Source: Thermoplasmata archaeon
Lineage (GTDB): Archaea; Thermoplasmatota; Thermoplasmata; Thermoplasmatales; Thermoplasmataceae
DNA: 28,733 nt
Assembly (NCBI GenBank): GCA_021802365.1
Contig: JAKAAJ010000007.1
Span: 1 to 28,733 of the forward strand
Reading direction: 5' to 3'
A program made the translations under genes and the position numbers. Positions 1 to 8,800 of the stretch are shown here, piece by piece; within the stretch, counting starts at the first letter, position 1; each line of letters starts with the position of its first letter. The notes below the pieces were generated by a model. That model ran no database searches, was not told where the DNA came from, and was given only the letters and a program-made list of their open reading frames with translations.

Positions 1-14
1 AATAAGGGATTACA

Positions 15-284
15 ATGGCTGAAGAAAACATTATCTTCGTTGGCAAAAAACCTACTATGAATTACGTACTGGCTGTTGTGACACAGTTCAACAGCAACGT
101 TGACAGGATTGTCATAAAAGCAAGGGGGAAAGCTATCAGCAAAGCTGTAGATATAGCAGAGATTACCAGGCATAAATTCATTCATGAAGCCAAGTATGAC
201 TCTATTAAGGTGGCAACAGAGACGCTCCAGGGTGAGAGGGGAGAATCCAACGTTTCCTCAATAGAAATAACTCTGACACGATGA
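15..284 (+). CDS. alba: DNA/RNA-binding chromatin protein Alba
   Basis: The 89-residue product matches the Alba family over its full length. It has the conserved N-terminal stretch GKKPTMNYVLAV, including the paired lysines that contact DNA in characterised Alba proteins, then the IKARGKAISKAVD helix and a basic beta-hairpin region. Alba dimers coat archaeal chromosomal DNA and also bind RNA. The start is ATG; only 14 bases lie upstream in the window, with a weak purine-rich AAGGGAT before the start, so its promoter cannot be judged. The stop codon overlaps the left arm of an inverted repeat (284-318). The next gene begins 121 bases downstream from its own promoter-like element, so alba is probably the end of its transcription unit. 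Identification is secure from sequence similarity alone. Confidence 0.95.
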   Translation: MAEENIIFVGKKPTMNYVLAVVTQFNSNVDRIVIKARGKAISKAVDIAEITRHKFIHEAKYDSIKVATETLQGERGESNVSSIEITLTR

Positions 285-318
285 TTTTATCACGTTTTAA
301 ATCCCATTTTGATAAAAT
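284..318. repeat. Inverted repeat at the alba 3' end
   Basis: ATTTTATCA at 284-292 is perfectly complementary to TGATAAAAT at 310-318, a 9-bp stem with a 17-base AT-rich loop. The left arm begins on the last base of the alba stop codon. T-rich sequence follows. It could be a transcription terminator or mRNA 3'-end structure for alba, or a protein-binding palindrome. The stem is almost all A/T, so it would be weak at high temperature. Confidence 0.5.
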
Positions 319-365
319 TTCCATTTCATAATTTCAGATTCTGAACAAGAGGTATCCTGTTAAGA

Positions 366-387
366 TTTTTTTCAAAAATAATTAAAT
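366..387 (+). promoter_or_regulatory. T-run plus TATA-like element before the prenyl synthase
   Basis: A T7 tract (366-372) is followed by the AT-rich element ATAATTAAAT (378-387), centred about 23 bases before the ATG at 406. That spacing fits an archaeal TATA box driving a leaderless or nearly leaderless transcript. The T-run may also terminate the alba transcript. Confidence 0.5.
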
Positions 388-405
388 GCATAGTTAAAAT
401 TCTGA

Positions 406-1401
406 ATGGAAAGTGAGCTGATGAAGGATTATTATGAATGGGGTTCAGGACTTGGCCGAAAAGTATCCGAGGTCAATTCCAGGCTTTTGGAATCTATACA
501 GTCGGACCAGGAGGATCTCTTTTCAATGTCCAGATACACCATTGAGGCCGGGGGGAAAAGGTTCAGACCCCTGCTCACAATTCTTGCCTATCAGATAAGT
601 ACCGACGCCGATTACAGGAACATCCTCGATCTGGCAGCGGGCTATGAGCTTATCCATACGGCAAGCCTGCTTCATGATGATATTATTGATAAGGCCGCCA
701 CAAGGAGGGGAAGACCCACCTTAAACAGCATATATGGAATTGACAATGCAATAGTGGTGGGAGATTATCTTTTTGCAAAGGCATATGAATTGGGTTCAAG
801 ATACGGCCCCGCGGTATCAAAAATTATGGCAGATGCCTCAAGCAGGCTTGCAGAGGGTCAGATACTTGAGTCTGTCAACCTAGGCAACATGGACCTTCGA
901 GAGGATACTTATCTGCAGATAATTAGCAACAAGACTGCGAAATTCTTTGAAGCTTGCGCCCTGGGAGCTACGGTTGCCTCAGGTGCCCCTGTTGAGGTAA
1001 GGGAAAGCCTGCAGAATTTCTCATATAACCTTGGAATGGCGTTTCAGGTTACTGACGATATACTGGATGTCATTGGTGACCCAAATAAGATGGGAAAACC
1101 AGTTTTTACGGACCTGAAGCATAGCGCCATAACAATTCCATTCATTCATGCACTTGCAAATATCAATGCTCAGGAAAGATCGGAATTTGTGCGTCTAATG
1201 GAAAACCCCTCCGATCAGGATAATGATAAAAGAATAAAGGAAATAATAGTAACATCCGGATCCCTTGATTATTCATTTTCCATAGCAAAATCATTTACGG
1301 AATCAGCACTAAATTCAATTAAAGGAACACGAAGAACACCGGACCTGGATCTTCTAATAGAACTTGCAATGATGGTGGTTCAGAGAATACAGGAAATATG
1401 A
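406..1401 (+). CDS. trans-isoprenyl diphosphate synthase (geranylgeranyl or longer chain)
   Basis: This all-alpha prenyl transferase condenses allylic diphosphates with isopentenyl diphosphate. Both Mg-binding aspartate motifs are present: DDIID at residues 91-95 and DDILD at 217-221. The pocket residues before the first motif read HTASLL, so Ala86 and Ser87 occupy positions -5 and -4. Short-chain enzymes usually have bulky aromatics there. The pattern resembles bacterial octaprenyl synthase IspB (HTATLLHDD), as does the following RRG motif. A C30-C40 product for a menaquinone-type tail is therefore as plausible as C20 GGPP for membrane lipids. The start at 406 fits the TATA spacing; an in-frame ATG at 421 is an alternative. 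Family assignment is firm; product length is inference. Confidence 0.93.
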   Translation: MESELMKDYYEWGSGLGRKVSEVNSRLLESIQSDQEDLFSMSRYTIEAGGKRFRPLLTILAYQISTDADYRNILDLAAGYELIHTASLLHDDIIDKAATRRGRPTLNSIYGIDNAIVVGDYLFAKAYELGSRYGPAVSKIMADASSRLAEGQILESVNLGNMDLREDTYLQIISNKTAKFFEACALGATVASGAPVEVRESLQNFSYNLGMAFQVTDDILDVIGDPNKMGKPVFTDLKHSAITIPFIHALANINAQERSEFVRLMENPSDQDNDKRIKEIIVTSGSLDYSFSIAKSFTESALNSIKGTRRTPDLDLLIELAMMVVQRIQEI

Positions 1402-1417
1402 TCCGTATTCCCAAAAA

Positions 1418-1424
1418 TTCTAAA
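1418..1424 (+). promoter_or_regulatory. Weak TATA-like element before the aldehyde dehydrogenase
   Basis: TTCTAAA lies with its centre about 26 bases before the ATG at 1447, and there is no Shine-Dalgarno sequence between them. The position suits a leaderless transcript, but the match to a TATA box is modest. Confidence 0.35.
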
Positions 1425-1446
1425 CTGATCCGGACATTACCCTTTC

Positions 1447-3000
1447 ATGTCAGGAGATGATTTCAGTTCCTTCAGGGAACAGACTCTGAAGGAAAACGGG
1501 ATAAAAAATACGGAAAGCGGAGTTTTTTATGGTAAATTCGCAGAAACAAAAGGAGCAGAGACGTACACTTCTATCAGTCCTGTAGATGGGTTGAGGAATT
1601 CTTATTTTACACTTGCAGATCGCAGAGAATATGATAATTCCGTCAAATATCTGGAAGAGGTATTTGAAAAGTGGAATGAAATATCACCTCCCAAGAGAGG
1701 AGACATTATCAGGGCTATTGGTGACTCACTGAGCAAGAATAAGTCCAAACTCGGTGCACTGGTCTCTCTAGAAGCCGGAAAAACAGTGGCAGAAGGGGAA
1801 GGAGAGATTCAGGAGATGATAGATATTGCATACTTTGCTTCTGGGTTATCCCGGCAGCTATACGGGCTGACAATGACCAGTGAGAGAAAAGAACACAGGA
1901 TGATGGAGATCTGGAATCCCATAGGCACCATAGGTGTTATTTCCGCTTTCAATTTTCCATCTGCAGTATGGTCATGGAATGCATTCATAGCCGCAGTTTG
2001 TGGGAATACTGTTCTATGGAAGCCTTCTACCAAAGGAGGGCTTGTTTCAATAGGGGTGATGAAGGTTATCTCAGAGACCCTTAATGAAATGGAAGCTCCT
2101 CAGATATTCGCACTCGTCAATGGAAAGGGTGGTGATGTTGGGGACTGGATGGCAGAAGACAGCCGTCTGAAGCTCATATCGTTTACCGGATCAACTGCAA
2201 CAGGAAAGCGTGTCAATGAGAAAGTTTCTTTAAGGCTTGGCCGAACGATACTGGAACTCGGGGGAAACAACTGTGCAATCGTCTCAAGGCATGCTAACCT
2301 GGATATAGCGCTCAAGGGAGTCGCCTTTGGGGCTCTGGCAACCACGGGCCAGAGGTGCACAAGCACCAGGAGAGTACTCGTTGATGAGGCCATTTACGAT
2401 GAATTTATCAAAAGGCTGAAGAATATTTATGAAAATATTCCAGTTGGGAATCCCAGAAAGGACGGTATTCTTGTGGGCCCTCTGATCGATAAGCAGGCTG
2501 TCATTAAATATACTGAAGCGCTTGAAACTGCCAGTAAACAGGGAGGGAAAATAATCGTTCATGGCAAACCAATAAAAGTTCCAGGCCTTGAGAATGGATT
2601 TTATGTCCGCCCTTCTCTTATTGAGGCAAAACCTGAAATGGAAATAACAAGAGTAGAGACGTTCGCCCCCATACTTTATGTATTCAAATACAGAACCCTT
2701 GAAGAGGCAATAACGATACACAATTCAGTTCCGCAGGGTCTTTCTTCATCAATATTTACAGAAAATCTGAGGGAAGAGGAGCAGTTTCTTTCGTTTGCGG
2801 GGTCAGACTGTGGCATTGTAAATGTGAATACAAGCACTGCAGGGGCCGAAATAGGAGGGGCTTTTGGAGGAGAAAAGGAGACAGGTTCAGGCAGGGAAAG
2901 CGGAAGCGATGCCTGGAAGCTTTACATGAGAAGGCAGACAGTTACTGTAAATTATGGTAAGGACATCCCTCTTTCTCAGGGTGTCAGGTTCGAGATTTAA
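1447..3000 (+). CDS. NAD(P)-dependent aldehyde dehydrogenase, ALDH7 (antiquitin) type
   Basis: The 517-residue product is a full-length ALDH. It has the conserved Asn in FNFPSAVW, the general base Glu270 in LELGGN and the nucleophile Cys304 in TGQRCTSTRR. The C-terminal block with GGEKETGSGRESGSD and YMRRQT is diagnostic of the ALDH7 family, whose studied members oxidise alpha-aminoadipic semialdehyde and related aldehydes. The substrate here is unknown: no lysine-catabolism gene is adjacent, and a role in another aldehyde oxidation (for example in sugar or amino acid breakdown) is possible. The gene sits alone between two promoter-like elements. It has no Shine-Dalgarno site before the ATG, consistent with leaderless translation. 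No signal peptide or membrane segment, so cytoplasmic. Confidence 0.92.
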   Translation: MSGDDFSSFREQTLKENGIKNTESGVFYGKFAETKGAETYTSISPVDGLRNSYFTLADRREYDNSVKYLEEVFEKWNEISPPKRGDIIRAIGDSLSKNKSKLGALVSLEAGKTVAEGEGEIQEMIDIAYFASGLSRQLYGLTMTSERKEHRMMEIWNPIGTIGVISAFNFPSAVWSWNAFIAAVCGNTVLWKPSTKGGLVSIGVMKVISETLNEMEAPQIFALVNGKGGDVGDWMAEDSRLKLISFTGSTATGKRVNEKVSLRLGRTILELGGNNCAIVSRHANLDIALKGVAFGALATTGQRCTSTRRVLVDEAIYDEFIKRLKNIYENIPVGNPRKDGILVGPLIDKQAVIKYTEALETASKQGGKIIVHGKPIKVPGLENGFYVRPSLIEAKPEMEITRVETFAPILYVFKYRTLEEAITIHNSVPQGLSSSIFTENLREEEQFLSFAGSDCGIVNVNTSTAGAEIGGAFGGEKETGSGRESGSDAWKLYMRRQTVTVNYGKDIPLSQGVRFEI

Positions 3001-3021
3001 ACCTTATAGTACTGTGAGTAA

Positions 3022-3045
3022 TTTTTTCATTAATAATTATTATTA
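3022..3045 (+). promoter_or_regulatory. T-run and TATA-like element before the methionine unit
   Basis: A T6 tract (3022-3027) precedes the AT-only stretch TTAATAATTATTATTA (3030-3045), centred about 30 bases before the GTG start at 3068. The T-run could end the aldehyde dehydrogenase transcript and the AT stretch could recruit TBP for the next unit. Confidence 0.5.
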
Positions 3046-3067
3046 GTAATGTCATAATGCAAAGACA

Positions 3068-3892
3068 GTGAGAAGAGATCTTATCACGGAATTCCGCGGT
3101 CCAATCAGGTCGGTGGAGATAGTTCCCAGGAAATCATTGGACACAGAAGAATTCCTATCGGCAATAACAAGGCTGACCGACAGAGCAAATATGGTCACGT
3201 CTCCTGACAATCCAATGGGAAGTCCAGGAATCGATCCGGTGATAGCAACATACCTGATTGCCTCTCAGAGTGATATGATTCCAGTTCCCCACATTACCCC
3301 TAGAGACAGGAACAAGATTCAGATACAGACAGAAGTGCTTACTGCCCTCAAGCTCGGAATAAGAAATTTTTTCACCATATCCGGAGATCCAATTGACCCA
3401 AGGAACATGTCCAGGGAGGTCAGAGAGGTGGACACCCTGGGGCTAATCGATTGCATCAGGGGTTCGTTTGCCCAACTACCAGAAGGAATGATGCCAGTAG
3501 ACGTTTCTGTTGGCTCTGCACTGAATCCATTCAGGGACCAGGAGGGAGAAATTGTAAGATCAAAGATATCAAGGGGGTCAGGTTTTTTTATATCGCAGGT
3601 GATATTCGATTCTTCTTATCTCAAGCAGGAATGGGTTCAAAGGAGAAACTTCAAACTTCTTGCGGGTTTCATGCCATTGACCAGGAAGGGGCAGATAAAG
3701 TTTCTTGATAAGATGGGTTCACGGTTATCTGACGAGAGCAGAAAAAAACTTGAAAGTGCAGACAAAATAGAGGAGGTATCATCCCGCTTGATAAAGGACG
3801 CATATGATGACCTCAAAGGATACGTGGACGGAATTCACCTGATGCCAATGGGAAAGACAGAGCTTGCAGCAGAAATACTGGAGTGCATATAA
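3068..3892 (+). CDS. Methylenetetrahydrofolate reductase-like protein
   Basis: This 274-residue protein has the TIM-barrel signature of the MTHFR family: PHITPRDRNKIQIQTEVL followed by FTISGDP, the flavin- and folate-facing strands. The family reduces methylene-tetrahydrofolate (or an archaeal pterin analogue) to the methyl form, the methyl donor for methionine synthesis. The two following genes are methionine synthase halves, which supports this role. The start is GTG; an upstream ATG at 3057 is out of frame and meets a stop after four codons. The next gene begins on the base after this stop codon, so the three genes are almost surely co-transcribed. Whether the carrier is folate or another pterin cannot be read from the sequence. 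Confidence 0.88.
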   Translation: MRRDLITEFRGPIRSVEIVPRKSLDTEEFLSAITRLTDRANMVTSPDNPMGSPGIDPVIATYLIASQSDMIPVPHITPRDRNKIQIQTEVLTALKLGIRNFFTISGDPIDPRNMSREVREVDTLGLIDCIRGSFAQLPEGMMPVDVSVGSALNPFRDQEGEIVRSKISRGSGFFISQVIFDSSYLKQEWVQRRNFKLLAGFMPLTRKGQIKFLDKMGSRLSDESRKKLESADKIEEVSSRLIKDAYDDLKGYVDGIHLMPMGKTELAAEILECI

Positions 3893-4789
3893 ATGAAGAA
3901 AATAGAGACGGTCTTGTTTGGAATTTATCCGAAGAGCGAGAAACTGAGAATAAGGATAGGAAGGTGGGAAAGGAATATTGTCAGCACCTCTGACCTTGTA
4001 AATGTCTTACGACAGGAAACAGATAATGTAGAGAGCGAATGGGCTGAATCCGGTATTGATCACTGGGCCTCACCACTCTTCAACTGGTACGACATATTCC
4101 GGCCGTTCAGTACACTGATAAAAGGTATAGAACTTGGCCCACTGACAAGGTATCATGAAACAAACACATTCTATCGCATTCCTGTAGTGGGAAGAGACCT
4201 GTCAGTGAATGAAAACCCAGATCTTAAGCCAGACTCGAAAGATGGGTTGCCACTTCCTCTCTATTATGGCAATTCAGAATGGGCATTCTTGCCAGGGCTG
4301 AGGACCTTCTATACTATGTCAGAAACTGCCAGAATTAATGAGGAAGAATTCACAGAAAATATGATACCAATTTACAGGGATATATTGGAAAATGCAGGAA
4401 AAAAGAAACTCTTTGTCTTCGAAGGTTCTGACCCGGGTCATTTTGATTACTCCGTATACAAAGAAGTTATGAGCCCCTCAAAGACTGTAATATTTTTCAG
4501 CAGGTCACCCGGAAAGGATAACCTGTCCTCTATATCAGAAAAATTCTATTCTCTCATAGAATCCTCCAGGGATTCAGGTGATCAGACTTTGCAATACTCT
4601 CAACGCAAAGGTGTTGCAGTTATTGATGCACATTCTACAAGTATTGAGAGCAGTCACAATATTCTGGAAAAAATAGAGGACACCGGTGAGAATGTAATCT
4701 TAACTTCAAATGACTATCTTGACTTTCTGCCCAGGTCTGTAGCTGATAAGAAAGTCAGAGTCTTAGGGGGTTGTTCAAGTGTCAGATAA
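3893..4789 (+). CDS. Probable N-terminal half of a split MetE methionine synthase
   Basis: The 298-residue product has no motif I recognise with certainty. It opens like the MetE N-terminal barrel: an Ile-Tyr-Pro near the start, then IGRWERNIVS, a GIDHWASPLFNWYD region comparable to the GID...D..S.YD part of MetE, and LGPLTRYHETNTFYR. In MetE the N-terminal barrel holds the folate tail and buttresses the catalytic barrel. The neighbours are decisive: it abuts the MTHFR-like gene (stop 3890-3892, ATG 3893) and overlaps the MetE catalytic half by 11 bases. A GGAGTG ribosome site lies at 3880-3885. It has no zinc-ligand motif, as expected for this half. Alternative: a separate accessory protein of the core synthase. 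Confidence 0.65.
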   Translation: MKKIETVLFGIYPKSEKLRIRIGRWERNIVSTSDLVNVLRQETDNVESEWAESGIDHWASPLFNWYDIFRPFSTLIKGIELGPLTRYHETNTFYRIPVVGRDLSVNENPDLKPDSKDGLPLPLYYGNSEWAFLPGLRTFYTMSETARINEEEFTENMIPIYRDILENAGKKKLFVFEGSDPGHFDYSVYKEVMSPSKTVIFFSRSPGKDNLSSISEKFYSLIESSRDSGDQTLQYSQRKGVAVIDAHSTSIESSHNILEKIEDTGENVILTSNDYLDFLPRSVADKKVRVLGGCSSVR

Positions 4790-5822
4790 AAATATACTAA
4801 TAACTCAGGAAATAGGTAGCTTCAGAAAGCCGGAGTATCTTAGCAGAACATTTCACTCAATTGAAGGCAAACCTGAATTTCAAGATGTAGCAGGGCGGGC
4901 TTCAATTGAAACTCTCAAGTTATTCTCAGACAGTGGCATAATGAACCATGGAATAGCAGGAGAGATGTTCAGGTGGGAAATGTACGAATATCTTGCAAGG
5001 AAAATCAGAAATATAGAATTTCACGGAAAGGTAAGGTCGTTTGACAACAGGTATTACAATAAGGGCAGTGTATCAGGGGAGATTTCACTTGTAGAGTCAC
5101 CTCATGCAGATGAGCTGGAGTTCATACTCAAGCACACGGATGCCCCTCTTAAAATACCTATAACAGGCCCATATACAATGGCAGACTGGTCATTCAATGA
5201 CCATTACGGAACAAGGCTGGAACTTGCCAACGCATTTGCTGACCTGATCAGGGGTGAAATTGAATACATCCATGGGGTATGGAGAAAATACAGGGGAGAT
5301 GAAATTATGCAGGTCCAGATAGATGAGCCCGCCGCCACAACCCACCCTTCTGAAATGGACATTGTTATAGAGTCTGTGAACAGGTCTGTTCAGGGTCTCA
5401 CTGGACTTGAAACATCTATACACGTATGCTACAGCAAGGATTATAGAATGCTATATGACAGACTACCTGATTTGCATCTGGATGGCCTGAACCTTGAGTA
5501 TTCCAACCGGGATCTCCTTCAGTTGGGTACTGGTGAATCTGCCAGGCCAGGCTTCTCAGATATAAAATATTTCACACAGATTAATGCTTCCCTTAATGTG
5601 CCAAAATTCCTCGGCATCGGTGTAACAGATGTTCATATCGATACTGTTGAAAGCGTTGAACTAATAACAGACCGCATAAGAGAGGCATTGAGATATGTCG
5701 AGAAGCCAGAACTTATAAGGCTCAACCCTGATTGCGGTCTCAGGACAAGGTCCAGGGAAATCGGTTTTAAGAAGCTGAAAAATATGTCTCTGGCCAGGGA
5801 GATAATTATGGATGAACTGTGA
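4779..5822 (+). CDS. metE: Methionine synthase, MetE catalytic (C-terminal) half
   Basis: The 347-residue product corresponds to the zinc-binding barrel of cobalamin-independent methionine synthase, which transfers a methyl group to homocysteine. The zinc ligand motifs are all visible: His215 and Cys217 in IHVCYS, Glu240 in NLEYS and Cys319 in NPDCGLRTR. The homocysteine-site motif QIDEPA is also present. The usual MetE N-terminal domain is missing from this protein, and the upstream gene seems to supply it. The start is GTG at 4779, preceded by AGGGGG at 4765-4770, and overlaps the upstream gene by 11 bases. Alternative: a core synthase using a corrinoid protein rather than a methyl-pterin; the MTHFR-like gene in the operon argues for a pterin donor. 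Confidence 0.9.
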   Translation: MSDKNILITQEIGSFRKPEYLSRTFHSIEGKPEFQDVAGRASIETLKLFSDSGIMNHGIAGEMFRWEMYEYLARKIRNIEFHGKVRSFDNRYYNKGSVSGEISLVESPHADELEFILKHTDAPLKIPITGPYTMADWSFNDHYGTRLELANAFADLIRGEIEYIHGVWRKYRGDEIMQVQIDEPAATTHPSEMDIVIESVNRSVQGLTGLETSIHVCYSKDYRMLYDRLPDLHLDGLNLEYSNRDLLQLGTGESARPGFSDIKYFTQINASLNVPKFLGIGVTDVHIDTVESVELITDRIREALRYVEKPELIRLNPDCGLRTRSREIGFKKLKNMSLAREIIMDEL

Positions 5823-5829
5823 AGTTATA

Positions 5830-8800
5830 TCATTCCTCAATTCTATTCCTTTTTTTCCTGAGATAAAGATAATCAATCATTAGTGACACATAGAAGATCA
5901 ATCCTCCTGTGAGTGCGATATTTGCTGCTATGTAGTAAGGGTTGGAGTATGTTATTTTTAAACTCTGTGTTGTGTATTGCTGGGAATTGTTGAGATAAAG
6001 TTCCAGGATCACATAGGTTGTATGAAATGGCGTTACTCCAGTCAGGAATGTGTAACTGCTTGTCTGTTTCCCAATAGTGATGGCTCTGCTGTTTGAAAAC
6101 TGGGGATTTCCAGAAATGTATATCTCATAATGGGAAAAGTCGGAACCGGTATATGTTGTCCATGAGATATAGGAGAAATAAAAGAGAAACGGAAAATATC
6201 TCTCCAATGATAGTATGACCCTCGAAGATATGCTGATATCAAGAGGTGTGAGATAAATTTTCAGGGGAGATATTGAACCTGTTATATCTGTCATTCCACT
6301 GTATTTTTCATAAAGTGGTGATGTTATGTTTATGCTCAGATCACCCGGAGCAGAATAGAACACAAAATACCCCTCTGAATTGACATAGGCTAGTAGATCA
6401 TTGCCTGAATATACCCTGCCTCCTGAAATATTAAATCCGAAGACACTGTCAAATAGGTGTCCGGAAACCTTAATCAGAGATGAATTCAGAGGATCCAGAG
6501 CTACGGTTTCTCTGTAATATGTTCCCGGTTTAGGAGTTACAGATATACTGTAATTATTGAATCCTCTGGATGTGACTGTTACATTAACAGGCCTTTTGAC
6601 ATAAGCCGAAAATGGCCCGAATGTCCCATTGACTCCCTCCAATGCAGTCCCTCCAACAGCGACAGTTGAATTCGGCTGGAATACAAAGAATTCAAAAACG
6701 ACTCTCATGGGTTCAATGGACAGGTTGAGGTATGTGGCAGCGTTTACTGTCAATTCAGTAGTGTTGAACCCTTTGGAGGCAAGTGAAATAGAATCAGTAT
6801 TGTTAGTGAGAACAATCCTCTGCTGGGTGCCAGTTTTTCCAGTATAGGTTATACCGTTGTCTATTACAGCTGTGTAAGGGACCCCAGGTAAATATGAGAC
6901 GGAGGAGCTAACATTGAGATCAGACTCTCTTAGCCCTGGCACTGTTATTTCCCTATAGGCGATGGCTGTATCGTTATTCGCATAAACTGCTTCCACGGTA
7001 TAGGAACCTCCCGTTGATTGGAAATCGGCTTTTCCCGAATTTAAAGCTGTTCCATTAACCAGCCACTTGACATTTGAGTTGTTTGTTGTCAGGGATAACG
7101 AGACTGTGGAAGGATATGCGAAACTTTCATTGAACAGTATCAATTGCTGAGTTTGAGTCGTTTTCTGAGTATATGCCCGGGACATCCCCCTGAAAAACGT
7201 GTAGTTTCCTTTTGAGCCAGATACAGAAATATTGCTGAAGCCGTTACCAGAGCTGGAATATCGCTCCATGAATTCCGGATTGAGGCTAACTGTTTTGTTT
7301 CCGTATACTGCGTGGGTGTTTGAGAATGTCCCATTGTATATGAAGGATGAGTTATCCTTCCCGTAAAGAATACTCTCTCCGATATTGGGCATAGCAGCAC
7401 CCGAGAAATTCATAAATGCAAAAAGGCTCAATGAGGTACCGCCAGAGGAAGATGTTATATCTGTCCCATTCTCATTGATATCCAGGGAGAAGGCCATTGA
7501 TTCCGGCAGGCTCATCACAGGACCGTATTTGGTATAGTTCAATCCATAATTCCTCAGATACAGGACTGCTCTGTAGGAATCGTTATGGATTAAAATACCA
7601 GATTCTAAGAACTGTTCTTTATCAGCATACAGTGAAACATAAAAGAGGTCAGATGAATTCGTAAATGTGGAATTAGCCATTATTGAATCTGATGGTTTAC
7701 CGCTTATGGACAGGCTACTTTCCAGTCCGCTGAAGTTATAGCCTGATGGGTCGAACTGGAGTCGGGCTCCGTAAGGTGCGAGAAATTTTTCCGAACTCAA
7801 TACAATCTGCCACACGTTCGGGGTACCAAGCCCTGTTACAGGATTCCAGCCAGCTGAGTTTGAATAATACCCATTGGAGCCATAGTAAATCTGTGTAAAA
7901 GATATATTGTAGTAATCGGAATGATAGATCTGATAGAAAAGAGGGTCCGGAGATCCGATTGTTGTATTGTCGGCACTGTCAATCAGGGCGAGCACAGCAG
8001 ACCATATGGGTGCACCTATACTCGTTCCTCCAATCCTGTACTGTCCACCACCAGTAATTACCTGAACTCCAGTATAGTTGTCAGCATCCATGGCGACGTC
8101 AGGAACCCCTCTCATATTTGTTATGTTCTTTATTCCGTTCTGGTATGATGGTTTGGGAAAATACATACTGTAACCCCCACCGCTGCCGTATGTCTTTCCG
8201 CTAATGTTTCCACCCCACCCCTCCTGTACAACAGAATCCTTATTCAGAAATGAGAGAGAGGTACCGCCAACAGAAAGTACATAGGGATCGGATGCCGGAA
8301 AATTAACGGTAGGTGTTGTTTTGCCGTCAAGGGCTCCCTGATCACCGCTTGCTGCAACAACTGATATACCTCTGAACTGAGCCTGCTGAATCATTTCAGA
8401 ATATGTTCCTATCTCCGAGGATGAAATACTGCTTTCAGGCACACCCCAGCTTAATGATATTATGCTGGCCAGGCCATTGCTTATCACCATGGAGGTTGCA
8501 TTCATAAGTGTTGTGAGGCCGTCATCAGGAGCTACGAAGAGTTTAATGCGGGCCTGAGGGGCCATGGCATGTGCCCACTCTACGTCTGTGGAGGTCTCAA
8601 TTGCCCATTGCCTGTTCACACTGAGAGGTTTACCGGAGGGGTAATAGATGCTCAGGTTAACAGGAGGAAGGTCATTCAGGTGATCGAAAGCATTCAGGTC
8701 ATACTGAATGTTCGGATCTCCGTAAGCGTCAACTATTCCGATTGTTATTCCCTGGCCACTGTCGTTATTGGCATAGGCCTGGGTAAAGTTATATGCGTTC

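Noticed and set aside
285..405. A small gene or structured RNA between alba and the prenyl synthase
   Set aside because: Only an AT-rich inverted repeat and a promoter-like element are visible; there is no open frame with a ribosome site and no GC-rich fold.
2284..2721. A 145-codon open frame on the minus strand inside the aldehyde dehydrogenase gene
   Set aside because: It lies wholly opposite conserved ALDH sequence, including the catalytic Cys codon, and has no family resemblance or promoter-like signal.
3057..3071. ATG at 3057 as the start of the MTHFR-like gene
   Set aside because: It is in another frame and reaches a stop after four codons. The GTG at 3068 is in the correct frame.
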